From the NCBI GenBank assembly GCA_014238335.1, contig JABABI010000047.1, positions 1 through 52,625 on the forward strand: a DNA stretch of 52,625 nucleotides. Direction: 5' to 3'. The stretch is from Fuerstiella sp. (GTDB lineage: Bacteria; Planctomycetota; Planctomycetia; Planctomycetales; Planctomycetaceae). The translations under genes were made by a program, and so were the position numbers. Shown here one piece after another: positions 17,933 to 26,724 of the stretch. The notes under the pieces were generated by a model. The model did not search any database. It was given only the letters and a program-made list of their open reading frames with translations, and was not told where the DNA came from. The number at the start of each line of letters is the position of its first letter. Position 1 is the first letter of the stretch.

Positions 17933-20341
17933 ATGACACGCCTGATTAGTTCCATTTCCATCGCACTGGCGCTCGTTGTCCTGGAGCCCGGAGGAACTGC
18001 TCAGGAGCGAGTGTCGGATTCCATGGGCAACCAGTTCCGGCTGCTTGAAGGTGGTCGGTTTGTTCAGGGAACCTCCGGCGGTGAAAATGTGCTTAAGCGG
18101 AGCTTTCCACTGTCAACAACGGGGCAGTTTTATGGCAACGCTGAAGATCCGGCTCACGTGACATGGATTACAGAGCCATTCTATCTGGCAGAAACCGAGG
18201 TGACCGTCGGGCAGTTTCGTACCTTCGTCGACGACACGGGTTATGAAACATCAGCCGAACGAGGCGATACTCAGATGGTGGGGTGGGAACCAACCCCGGA
18301 AGATAAGCCTCTTTATCAGTCGCATGATTTTCTGCGAGCGACAAAATTCAGCTGGAAGAATCCCGGTTTCAGGCAGAGTGACAGCCATCCTGTGGTCGGC
18401 GTCAGCTGGTCCGATGCAAAAGCTTTCTGCCAATGGCTGAGTAAAAAAGACGGTGTGCGATACCGGCTGCCAACTGAAGCAGAGTGGGAATTCGCGTGCC
18501 GAGCCGGAACGACAACATGGTTTTCGTTTGGTGATAAAGCGAAAGGTGTCGTTCATCGATTCGGCAATCTGGGCAACGTTGAACTGGAACGACATCGTAA
18601 ACATGCGGCGGAACGACAATGGCTGCTTGACTGGGACAACGATCCTGATGACGGCCACGTTTTCACGGCGCCAGTTGGCAGTTATGATGCGAATCCGTGG
18701 GGCTTCAGAGATATGCACGGTAACGTCTGGGAATGGTGTGAAGATCTCTGGCTGGACACGATCTACAAGGACTACCGACGTCCACGATACGACCAACCGA
18801 ACAAAGTGGCTGTCGATCCTGTCAATTCGGACCGTCCCCAGACACCGGCCAACGACTTTCACACGATCCGAGGTGGCAGCTGGTTTAACGGCGATCTATT
18901 TGCTCGTTCCGCGAATCGAAGTTACTGGGATCGACAGGACGCGGCGTGCTATGTCGGCTTTCGCCTGGCGCGAGATGCTGGTTCGAACGCTCCGGCAAAT
19001 GCCCGGCAAAAATTTGATGCTCAGCAGGCAGCGATCCGACACATCGAAGCTGCCGATGGAAAGCTGTATTCATCACGGGGGCTTGACATTGAAGTTCGTT
19101 TTGAGGGAGAGACATTTGACGAGTCCGCATTAACGCGTCTTCATCATCTTCCGGATTTGCAGCGATTGCGAATTTCGTGGCGCAAGCGAGACGTCGTGCT
19201 TTCGCAGGGGGGGCTGGATGCAATTTCAGGTCTGCGCAGACTGCAGGTCCTTGAATTTTCAAGCGCGATTGACCCGGACGTGGTCGATCTTTCTGTCTTG
19301 GCTCGACTTCAGTCACTGCAGGTGCTGAAGTTTCCTCGAACCGCACCGCTCAACGACATGCATCTTGTGTCGCTGACGGACTTTGATTCGCTGGTTGGAT
19401 TCGAGTGTTTCGGGACGAACGGTGGTCTCACGGACGTCGGGATTTCACGGCTGAAAAACAACCGGCAACTTGAGACTCTGTCAGTACGCGAGAACCAGGC
19501 CACCGGCATGTTTCTGCGTGACTTCGTTAAATGTCCCTTGAATTCGTTTACCAGTACTCCGTTGTATAACGGCAGGGCCACGTTCACTGACGAACACGCT
19601 GCAGTGCTGTCGGCATTTCCGCAAATGACGTCGTTGACTCTGGACGGGCAGAATCTCCTCACCGCTGGTACCCTGAAAGTCGTCGGTCAGTTATCTGACC
19701 TTCGTCGCCTTGGACTCGACCGTTGTGCCGGATTTGCCGACGAGGACTTCGTGGCGCTGGCGACCCTGCAGCGACTGCAGGAACTTTATCTGACTGAAAC
19801 GAATGCTGGAGACACGGCCGCTGCAGCGATTGCTGAGATCCCTTGCATTCGTTCCGTGCATATCGGAAACGATCGTCTGACGGACCGCGGCGCGGCCGAA
19901 TTGTCGAGAGCTTTCTCGATTACGGAACTAAAACTGCAATCCCATTCAATGACCGATATGGGGCTGCAGGCATTGGGTCGCGTGAACAGACTGGAAAGGT
20001 TGACCGTTGTGTCAGATCAGGTAACCGGCAGTGGACTTGGGCCACTGGCACGGCTTCCGCAACTACGGGATCTTTCATTAGTCACCGCGGGGCTTGCAGA
20101 TGTTGCGTTTGATTACCTTTCACAGGCCCGGAGTGTTCAGAAGCTGCGACTTGCACATCGGGGTCACAGGCCTCCGGCCGCCCTCACCGACGAGGGGCTG
20201 GCAAAAATGGCGCAGGCGACGTGGCTGCAGGAGCTATGGCTGCCTCGTAACGACACGGGGATCACAGAAGAAAAAATCAATGAGTTGAAGGCACTGATGC
20301 CGAAGACCGAAGTCATTGCCTACACCGTCGAGTGGGAGTAA
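17933..20341 (+). CDS. Secreted pseudo-FGE domain protein with leucine-rich repeats
   Basis: An 802-residue protein with a signal peptide (LISSISIALALVVLEPGGTAQ), then a formylglycine-generating-enzyme/sulfatase-modifying-factor domain (about 30-350), then about 420 residues of leucine-rich repeats (QRLRISW, LRRLQVLEFSS, LETLSVRENQA, LRRLGLDRCAG, LERLTVVSDQV, LRDLSLVTAG and others). The FGE part has AETEVTVGQFRTFV, HPVVGVSWSDAKAFC, RLPTEAEWEFACRAG, GFRDMHGNVWEWCED and RGGSWF. At the segment that carries both catalytic Cys in true FGE (SYCxxxxC), this protein has SYW at 330-332 and Ala at 337, so sulfatase activation is unlikely; ligand binding is more plausible. ATG 17933 begins the leader. 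It sits between two cytochrome modules, and its stop lies 8 bases before the next ATG. Confidence 0.83.
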   Translation: MTRLISSISIALALVVLEPGGTAQERVSDSMGNQFRLLEGGRFVQGTSGGENVLKRSFPLSTTGQFYGNAEDPAHVTWITEPFYLAETEVTVGQFRTFVDDTGYETSAERGDTQMVGWEPTPEDKPLYQSHDFLRATKFSWKNPGFRQSDSHPVVGVSWSDAKAFCQWLSKKDGVRYRLPTEAEWEFACRAGTTTWFSFGDKAKGVVHRFGNLGNVELERHRKHAAERQWLLDWDNDPDDGHVFTAPVGSYDANPWGFRDMHGNVWEWCEDLWLDTIYKDYRRPRYDQPNKVAVDPVNSDRPQTPANDFHTIRGGSWFNGDLFARSANRSYWDRQDAACYVGFRLARDAGSNAPANARQKFDAQQAAIRHIEAADGKLYSSRGLDIEVRFEGETFDESALTRLHHLPDLQRLRISWRKRDVVLSQGGLDAISGLRRLQVLEFSSAIDPDVVDLSVLARLQSLQVLKFPRTAPLNDMHLVSLTDFDSLVGFECFGTNGGLTDVGISRLKNNRQLETLSVRENQATGMFLRDFVKCPLNSFTSTPLYNGRATFTDEHAAVLSAFPQMTSLTLDGQNLLTAGTLKVVGQLSDLRRLGLDRCAGFADEDFVALATLQRLQELYLTETNAGDTAAAAIAEIPCIRSVHIGNDRLTDRGAAELSRAFSITELKLQSHSMTDMGLQALGRVNRLERLTVVSDQVTGSGLGPLARLPQLRDLSLVTAGLADVAFDYLSQARSVQKLRLAHRGHRPPAALTDEGLAKMAQATWLQELWLPRNDTGITEEKINELKALMPKTEVIAYTVEWE

Positions 20342-20349
20342 ATGATTTG

Positions 20350-22884
20350 ATGAAGTGTGCTGCCATTCTGGTTGTTTTCGCAGACGTCTTTGTCCAGACA
20401 AAGGCATGCGCCGAAGAACCTCGTGATGTCGCGACTTACACATCTGCCGTTACTGGTTTGATCAAATCTCACTGCATTAGCTGCCACGGTCCGGACGCCC
20501 ATGAGGCAGATCTTCGTCTTGATACGCTGCGCCCGGACTTTACCGATTCGCAAGCGGCCGCGAAGTGGATCGAAGTCATGGATAATCTGAACCTGGGCGA
20601 AATGCCGCCGGAGGATGAGTCGCAGCCCGGGCCGGAACTGGTTGCGGACGTCACAGACTGGATTGCCGGTGAACTTCGGCACGCCGCCACAATGGCAAAA
20701 GGGACAGGTGGGCGAGTGCTGATGAGGAGACTCAGTCGCACAGAATATGGCAATATCGTTCGCGACTTGCTGTCCGTCAATTTTCTGCCTGGCGAAGGCC
20801 CCCTTGACCTGTTGCCGCCGGACGGGACACTGGGTGGATTCGACAAAGTCAGCAAGGCGCTGTTGCTCGATCCGTCGTTGATGCAGCAGTATTTCGAGGT
20901 TGCTTCCGTCGTTGCCGACAAAGCCGTTGTGACGGGACCGCCTCCGGTACCGACGCGACGGAACCGCATGCAGTTTGAAGAGATCACGGGCGGCATCGAA
21001 TACATCAAACACTCGCGAACGACCATCGTCACCGATGACGGAATTGTCACGATGTCGCAGGGGATGCGGACGGACGAGTCTTTGCGTCATCCGTGGAACG
21101 ATTCATTGATTCCAGTCCGCGGTCGATACCGGCTGCGACTGCGACTGGGGGCTGATTCGAAGGATCGCGACGCGCTTTATATTCGGATTACACGTGGTGG
21201 CGACGGTGATATCTACTTTGGTACAGTGCCCGGAACGCTGGACAAACCGGAAATCCTCGAAATCGAACGGCCGTTTGATGTCCCGGGTCACCAGGAGATC
21301 GGCGTTCGATTTGAGGATGGTCCCGATTTTATCAGGGTTAACTATCACTTCACCGACCTGCGCAAGGCTGCTGATGAAGCGATTAGTGGGGGAGATGCAA
21401 GACTGGCAGGACGTCTGCGTGCTCAAATGGGAGCTCAGGGGTTTCCCAATCAGGGGCGTGAAAATCCCGAGACACGGACCACTGATCATCTGCCGCGGAT
21501 ACTTTTTGACTGGATCGAACTGGAAGGGCCGCTCTACGAACAGTGGCCCCCGAAAAGTACGGAGTTAATCTTTCATCGCGGGGCGAACGAAGCAAATGCT
21601 GACACCGAGTACGTTCGTGAAATATTTCATCGGTTGCTGCCTCGTGCATTTCGCCGTCCTGTTACGGCAACTGAAGTTGAACGGATTGTCGGAGTCGTTA
21701 CCAGTGAGTTGCAGCACGGCGAAAGCCTGCCTGATGCTGTGAAGTCCGGGATTGTCGGGATGCTGTGCAGTCCTGCTTTTCTGTTGGTCAATGAACCGTT
21801 GCCCGAATTGTCAGTTGCTTTCGATGAGTCCCGGCCACGTCCGTTGCATGGTCACGAAATCGCTTTGCGTCTCGGTCTTTTCCTGTGGAGTTCTATCCCT
21901 GATGAAGAACTAGTCACTGCAGCTGATTCCGGCCGGCTGGGATCGCCAGACACACTGCTGCGACATGTGCGCCGGATGCTGCGGGATGAGAAGGCAGAAG
22001 CGCTGGTTGATGGTTTTGCGCGGCAGTGGTTGAAGGTTGACGAATTCGATCGCTTTGCTGTTGATCGGAATCTGTATCGCGATTTTTACAGTACTCGGAA
22101 CGTCGGTCTCAATGACGCGATTAATGCGGAACCCGTGGAGTTTTTTCGACAGTTGCTGACAGAGGACGGCAACGTCCTGAGTTTTCTTGATTGCGACTGG
22201 ACCATGGTTAATCAGCCACTGGCCCGATACTACGGCATACCCGGCGTGACCGGCAGCGAGTTTGTGAAAGTCAATCTGCCCAGGGAACTTAAACGCGGAG
22301 GTCTGACGACGATGGCCGCAGTTCACAAGTGGGGCAGCGACGGTAATCGCACCAAGCCGGTGGAACGCGGAAAGTATATTCTGGAGGTCCTGTTCAACGA
22401 TCCGCCGAAACCGCCGCCACCGAATGTGGGTGAAGTTGAGCCCAACGTACAGGGAGAGAACCTGACTGTGCGACAGCGGCTGGATCTTCATCGGACGATT
22501 CCTGCGTGTGCCAGTTGTCACCGAACAATCGATCCTTATGGTCTGGCACTGGAGAATTTTAATGTGGTCAGTCAATGGCGCAAGAAGCAGGATGGCGAAC
22601 GAGGCTGGTGGCCGGATGATGCGATTATCGACGCCTCTGGTACATTGCCGAACGGGATGCACTTTGAAAACATCGAAGGGTTTCGATCAGCTCTGCGCTC
22701 TCAGAGCGACCGATTTCTTCGAGGTCTCAGCGAGAAGATGTTTACGTACGCTCTGGGACGGATCGTCGAACCGATCGATCGTGGGACGATTGACGGCTTT
22801 GTGCAGCAAATGAAAACCAATGGAAATACGCTCCAGAGTCTGATCGAAGCGATTGTACTTTCAGACGAGTTTTTGTCGAAGTAG
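20350..22884 (+). CDS. DUF1587/1592/1588/1585 multidomain cytochrome-type protein
   Basis: An 844-residue exported protein of the second planctomycete cytochrome family. A signal peptide (about residues 1-22) is followed by an N-terminal haem motif CISCH (42-46) in a PSCyt1-type domain (LDTLRPDFTDSQAAAKW, GEMPPEDESQPG). DUF1587 follows (RRLSRTEYGNIVRDLL), then a beta-rich insert, then DUF1592 (FHRLLPRAFRRPVTATEVERI; LRLGLFLWSSIPDEEL). DUF1588 follows (GLTTMAAVHKWGSDGNRTKPVERG), then the C-terminal haem motif CASCH (720-724) in CHRTIDPYGLALENF and DUF1585. The chain is near full length for this family. ATG 20350 starts the signal peptide; the frame is open to a GTG inside the preceding gene. 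DUF1552, its usual partner, follows 78 bases on. Confidence 0.88.
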   Translation: MKCAAILVVFADVFVQTKACAEEPRDVATYTSAVTGLIKSHCISCHGPDAHEADLRLDTLRPDFTDSQAAAKWIEVMDNLNLGEMPPEDESQPGPELVADVTDWIAGELRHAATMAKGTGGRVLMRRLSRTEYGNIVRDLLSVNFLPGEGPLDLLPPDGTLGGFDKVSKALLLDPSLMQQYFEVASVVADKAVVTGPPPVPTRRNRMQFEEITGGIEYIKHSRTTIVTDDGIVTMSQGMRTDESLRHPWNDSLIPVRGRYRLRLRLGADSKDRDALYIRITRGGDGDIYFGTVPGTLDKPEILEIERPFDVPGHQEIGVRFEDGPDFIRVNYHFTDLRKAADEAISGGDARLAGRLRAQMGAQGFPNQGRENPETRTTDHLPRILFDWIELEGPLYEQWPPKSTELIFHRGANEANADTEYVREIFHRLLPRAFRRPVTATEVERIVGVVTSELQHGESLPDAVKSGIVGMLCSPAFLLVNEPLPELSVAFDESRPRPLHGHEIALRLGLFLWSSIPDEELVTAADSGRLGSPDTLLRHVRRMLRDEKAEALVDGFARQWLKVDEFDRFAVDRNLYRDFYSTRNVGLNDAINAEPVEFFRQLLTEDGNVLSFLDCDWTMVNQPLARYYGIPGVTGSEFVKVNLPRELKRGGLTTMAAVHKWGSDGNRTKPVERGKYILEVLFNDPPKPPPPNVGEVEPNVQGENLTVRQRLDLHRTIPACASCHRTIDPYGLALENFNVVSQWRKKQDGERGWWPDDAIIDASGTLPNGMHFENIEGFRSALRSQSDRFLRGLSEKMFTYALGRIVEPIDRGTIDGFVQQMKTNGNTLQSLIEAIVLSDEFLSK

Positions 22885-22962
22885 AATGATCGGATGTGTT
22901 ATTGTGGCCCACCTGGCCCGTTGTGGCCGGGCACAGCAATAACCCGTGGATCAGGATTCAAC

Positions 22963-24300
22963 ATGCCGAACACTCATGCAACCGCACTCCCCCGCCGCAC
23001 CGTTCTCCGCGGTGCTGGAGCGACGATGGCTCTGCCGCTGCTGGAGGCCATGCTGCCACAGACGACGTCCGGCATCACAACCACTGCTGCGATGCCGAAA
23101 CGACTCGGTCTCTTTTACTTCGGCACCGGAATGAACATGCGGGAGTTTGAACCGCAGAACGAAGGCCGGAACTACACTGTATCGCCCACATTGAAAGTGG
23201 TCGAAAAACACAGAGACGACTTTACTGTGTTTTCCGGAACCTATCTTGAACATGGTGGCGGCCACGATGGTGACTACACGTTTTCAACGGGCGTCAAAGC
23301 CAAAGACGGCGGCTCGATCAGCAATTCGGTTTCGATGGACCAGGTCGCCGCAGAACAACTTGGCCGTGAAACCAGATTTCCTTCGCTGCAGATGTGTGTC
23401 CAGCGTGGCACAGGATTTGGCAGCAATCTGCGAACACTGTCCTGGAATCGCAACGGTGTTCCACTGGCGTCCGAAAACGATCCGCACGTAATGTTCAATC
23501 GGCTGTTTAAAGTGGATGGCCCGGCAGAACGGGAGCTTCGGCAGAAAGGGTTCCGTGAGCGGCGCAGCATTCTGGACGTGGTCATGGAAGACGCCATGCG
23601 TCTGGCCCGGAAGGTTAGTAAGCAGGACAACGTCAAGCTGGACGAATATTTTACCAGTGTTCGTGAAGTGGAAAAACAGCTCGAACGTGATGTCGAGTGG
23701 AGCGTAAAGCCGAAACCGGCGGTCGCCACAAACGGCATGAGTGACTTTTCGGAAAGCTATCAGGTCCACATGCCTGCGGGGCAGTTTGTCTACGACAGGT
23801 ATGCGAAAATGATGTACGACCTGATCGCACTGGCGTACGAAACGGATTCTACGCGAGTGATCAGTTACGTCGTGCGTCAGGAGAGTTCCGGCGGCACGTT
23901 CGCGGAATTCGGCGTTTCAAAGGGCTTTCATGAACTCACGCATCATGGGAACGATCCCAAAAATCTCGCTGAGCTGGCGAAGGTCGATCGCATCTACCTG
24001 TCTCACTGGAATTACTTCATCGATCGGCTAAAGTCGTTCAGGCAGCCGGACGGGTCGAACCTGCTGGACCACACACTGCTTGGCTTTTCCAGCGGTATGG
24101 GGATTGGTCATTCCAGGGATCGACTGCCGACATGTTTGTTCGGAGGCAAGGCTGCTGGTATCGTTCATCGGGGGCACTTACGGCTGCCGGCAAAGACGCC
24201 GTTGTCGCGAGTGTGGCACACCATGCTCGATTGCGCGGGGACCAATATTGGCTCCGGGTTTCAGGACTCAACCGGTGTGATCGATGATTTGATTTCGTAG
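22963..24300 (+). CDS. DUF1552 protein (twin-arginine exported)
   Basis: A 445-residue member of DUF1552, usually found next to DUF1592 proteins. The N-terminus PRRTVLRGAGATMALPLLEAM is a Tat-type leader with Arg11-Arg12. Family features are RLGLFYFGTGMN, TVFSGTYLEHGGGHDG, SVSMDQVAAEQLG, the central coiled segment EYFTSVREVEKQLERDV, ISYVVRQESSGGTF and the HHGNDPKN motif near residue 325, ending in LGFSSGMGIG. Function is unknown; the fold is thought to be related to DUF1501. ATG 22963 has AGGA about 8 bases upstream, and the longer in-frame start at 22894 is not leader-like. It is likely co-transcribed with the DUF1592 gene. Confidence 0.87.
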   Translation: MPNTHATALPRRTVLRGAGATMALPLLEAMLPQTTSGITTTAAMPKRLGLFYFGTGMNMREFEPQNEGRNYTVSPTLKVVEKHRDDFTVFSGTYLEHGGGHDGDYTFSTGVKAKDGGSISNSVSMDQVAAEQLGRETRFPSLQMCVQRGTGFGSNLRTLSWNRNGVPLASENDPHVMFNRLFKVDGPAERELRQKGFRERRSILDVVMEDAMRLARKVSKQDNVKLDEYFTSVREVEKQLERDVEWSVKPKPAVATNGMSDFSESYQVHMPAGQFVYDRYAKMMYDLIALAYETDSTRVISYVVRQESSGGTFAEFGVSKGFHELTHHGNDPKNLAELAKVDRIYLSHWNYFIDRLKSFRQPDGSNLLDHTLLGFSSGMGIGHSRDRLPTCLFGGKAAGIVHRGHLRLPAKTPLSRVWHTMLDCAGTNIGSGFQDSTGVIDDLIS

Positions 24301-24393
24301 GTTGCTTCGTCCGCGCTCAGGTGTGGCATCTGAAGCCGTTGGCGTGTGGAAGTTCGGACGCCCAATGTTCCTGCACAGAACAGGAAGCAGTTC

Positions 24394-25701
24394 ATGAAGT
24401 CTGATTTTTGCGATGGATTTAGTCGTCGAGGTTTCGTAAAGGCTGGTTTGACCGGGCTGGCGGGACTTTCGCTGCCGCACTTGCTGCGCCTGCGGGCAGA
24501 AGCTGCGGTTGGCGCCGTTGAAAAAGATACGGCGGTCATTTTTCTTGAGCTGGCCGGCGGTCCGACTCAGCACGAAACTTACGATCCAAAGCCGGATGCG
24601 CCCGCCGAATACCGAGGCCCGTTCGGTACCGTTGGGACCAACGTTCCCGATGTGCGGTTTTCAGAACTGATGACCGAACAGGCGAAGATCATGGACAAGC
24701 TCGTCATTCTGCGAGCCGTTCACCACGATTCCGGCAGTCATCAGACAAGCGCACACCTGACTCAGACCGGCTACTATCTGCGGGATCGCCAGAGTCGCGA
24801 AAACGACATGCCGTGTATCGGATCGGTCGCGGCGAGAGTTTGTGGAGCCAATCAGCCGGGTCTGCCGCCCTTTGTGTCGATCCCCAACAGCATGCGTTAT
24901 GGTCGGGCAGCGTGGATCGGCAAGGGCTTCAGCCCGTTTGAAACCGTTAAGAGTGCTGATACAAAACCGTTTGTCGTTGCCAACCTGACATTAATTGGCG
25001 GCATGACGCAGGAACGCCTCGGTGACCGCCGAGCATTATTGCAGGGATTCGACCAGGCTCGACGTGTGATTGATACACGGGGAGTCGCCGACGCGCAGGA
25101 CGCTTATACGCGTCAGGCATTCGAGATGGTAACCGGCGACAAGGCGCGAGTCGCCTTCGATATTGCGGCTGAACCGGAAGCAATTCGAAACCGCTACGGC
25201 GCGAGTTCACTCGGGCAAAATGTTTTGCTGGCGCGCCGACTTGTTGAGAGCGGTGTGAAGTTCGTTTCAGTACGAGTCAACACGCTTGGAAGCTGGGACG
25301 ATCACAAGGATATCAAGGGACGCATGGACGCCAAAGGCCCGGCTTACGATCAGGGCGTCGCTGCCCTTATCACGGACCTGCACGAACGAGGTATGGCCGA
25401 TCGAGTGATGGTCGTTGCAATGGGTGAGTTCGGTCGTACCCCGCGTATCAACAAAGACGCGGGGCGAGACCACTGGGGCCGAGTCATGTCGGTCATGCTT
25501 GCGGGCGGGAATCTGAATACGGGGCAGGTCATTGGCTCTTCTGATGCCGTTGGAGCGAGTCCTGCATCCATTCCTTATCGCCCCGAGAATGTTCTGGCCA
25601 CGGTTTATCAGCACCTCGGTATCGACCCTGCGATGACGTTTAACGACAACTCCGGCCGCCCGCGATATCTCCTTGAAGAGCGTGGGCCGGTTGTGACGTG
25701 A
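24394..25701 (+). CDS. DUF1501 protein (twin-arginine exported), second copy
   Basis: A 435-residue DUF1501 protein with a clear Tat leader (SRRGFVKAGLTGLAGLSLPHL, Arg11-Arg12). Signature segments are IFLELAGGPTQHETYDPKPDAP, RAVHHDSGSHQT, GSWDDHKDIKG, VMVVAMGEFGRTPRIN and AGRDHWGRVMSVMLAGG. It is closer to the third copy at 37164 (shared GGPTQxET, GEFGRTPxIN and GRDHWG motifs) than to the first copy at 16365. ATG 24394 has AGGAAG 7 bases upstream, the best ribosome binding site of this block. It is the last gene of the plus-strand run and ends at the terminator at 25741. Confidence 0.88.
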   Translation: MKSDFCDGFSRRGFVKAGLTGLAGLSLPHLLRLRAEAAVGAVEKDTAVIFLELAGGPTQHETYDPKPDAPAEYRGPFGTVGTNVPDVRFSELMTEQAKIMDKLVILRAVHHDSGSHQTSAHLTQTGYYLRDRQSRENDMPCIGSVAARVCGANQPGLPPFVSIPNSMRYGRAAWIGKGFSPFETVKSADTKPFVVANLTLIGGMTQERLGDRRALLQGFDQARRVIDTRGVADAQDAYTRQAFEMVTGDKARVAFDIAAEPEAIRNRYGASSLGQNVLLARRLVESGVKFVSVRVNTLGSWDDHKDIKGRMDAKGPAYDQGVAALITDLHERGMADRVMVVAMGEFGRTPRINKDAGRDHWGRVMSVMLAGGNLNTGQVIGSSDAVGASPASIPYRPENVLATVYQHLGIDPAMTFNDNSGRPRYLLEERGPVVT

Positions 25702-25740
25702 TCGTCAACCATCGCGGCCTGGCGGGTAATGGCGCATGAA

Positions 25741-25769
25741 AAAGGGCGTTCGCATGACGAACGCCCTTT
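25741..25769. terminator. Bidirectional intrinsic terminator
   Basis: A perfect 12-bp stem (AAAGGGCGTTCG / CGAACGCCCTTT) with a 5-nt loop lies between two convergent genes. On the minus strand the stem is followed by a T-run (the GAAAAA preceding it on the plus strand). It should end the small metal-binding protein transcript and probably also the long plus-strand block. Confidence 0.85.
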
Positions 25770-25795
25770 GATCAATTACTGCCGATGTTCATCGA

Positions 25796-26290
25796 TTAGT
25801 TATTTTTCTTTTTCTTTTTCTTAACAGCCTGGAAGCCTTTGTCGAAGGCCGCATCGGCGAAGACCATTGCAAGCTGTGCGTCGCCCTTGGCTGCTGCCAC
25901 CTTACCCTGACATTTTTCGCAGCAGAATTTCACGAACTGGCCGGCGACTTTTACTTTCTGCTCTTTGTCAATTGGACCGCCGGATAATGGACATTTGGTC
26001 TGACGGTACTGTTTCGTGCGGACCAGCTGATGATTGGCCTTGGTGGCGAATGCGGTCGCATCCTTTTCCATCTTGCCTTTGCAGTTGTCACAGCAAACAT
26101 AAACGTTCGCTTTGCGGTACGATACTGTCTTCGCATCTGCGATCTTGATTTCTTTACCGGCCACCGGGCACTTGACTGTTACGACTTGTTTCTTTGCCTG
26201 TTTCTTTACCGGCTTCTCGTCCGCAAAAGTGCCCGCCACGCACGCTAATGTCAGACAGGCAGCGAACAAAGTCATCACTGGTTTTTTCAT
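25796..26290 (-). CDS. Secreted protein with two tandem TRASH/YHS-like Cys motifs
   Basis: A 164-residue exported protein with a good signal peptide (KKPVMTLFAACLTLACVAGTFA). The mature part contains an internal duplication of the pattern KCPxxG...CCxxCxGK. The first repeat is at about 40-80 (KCPVAGKEI ... CCDNCKGK), the second at about 98-132 (KCPLSGGPI ... CCEKCQGK). Each supplies four Cys suited to binding a transition metal, as in TRASH/YHS domains. It ends in a tract of six Lys and two Asn. It is probably periplasmic and concerned with metal binding or sensing; the metal is unknown. ATG 26290 starts the leader; ATG 26305 would add five residues. It is transcribed alone and shares the terminator at 25741. 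Confidence 0.75.
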   Translation of the reverse strand: MKKPVMTLFAACLTLACVAGTFADEKPVKKQAKKQVVTVKCPVAGKEIKIADAKTVSYRKANVYVCCDNCKGKMEKDATAFATKANHQLVRTKQYRQTKCPLSGGPIDKEQKVKVAGQFVKFCCEKCQGKVAAAKGDAQLAMVFADAAFDKGFQAVKKKKKKNN

Positions 26291-26724
26291 AGTTTTGAAT
26301 TCCACGAGTGGTCAAAAGAAATTGCGTCAACGCACAGGGTAGAGCATATCCGGAACAGCCGTCGTTTCGCAACGTGGATTGGGCAGATAGGAAAAAACGC
26401 CAAATCAACAAATGTGAGAAAGCACAGAATTTTCGGGCTATAAGACCACGAATTGTGAGCAATACCACAATTGAGGGCTGTAGTTTGAGCCACATTTGTG
26501 CTTTCCGGGCAACTCATCGGGACTCAGTGTCAGATTTCGAAGTCATTTGAACGTTCCTGCAGACGGCATTCGGCGGCGGGGGCGGGGGCGGCGTGCTGAT
26601 TCGGGGACCGGCCTCCCCCCCCCCCCAAATTCGTGGAAGTTTAAGCGTGCCGTATCTGCTCAGGCTGCATTGTCAGGAGAACTGACGGGATGCGTCATCG
26701 TCGGCCGTTTCACTTGTTGCACAG
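26291..26724. other. Intergenic stretch with G-rich and C-rich tracts
   Basis: No intact gene is supported. The stretch holds an AT-rich part (about 26330-26560) that may include the promoter of the minus-strand metal-binding gene. It also has a G-rich tract at 26572-26593 and the 12-C run at 26615-26626. The open frames crossing it carry no recognisable domain. Confidence 0.5.
26615..26626. repeat. 12-C homopolymer
   Basis: Twelve consecutive C, 23 bases after a G-rich tract (26572-26593) that could pair with it. Such tracts slip in replication and in sequencing. It lies about 100 bases upstream of the first recognisable piece of the decayed histidine kinase. Confidence 0.9.
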
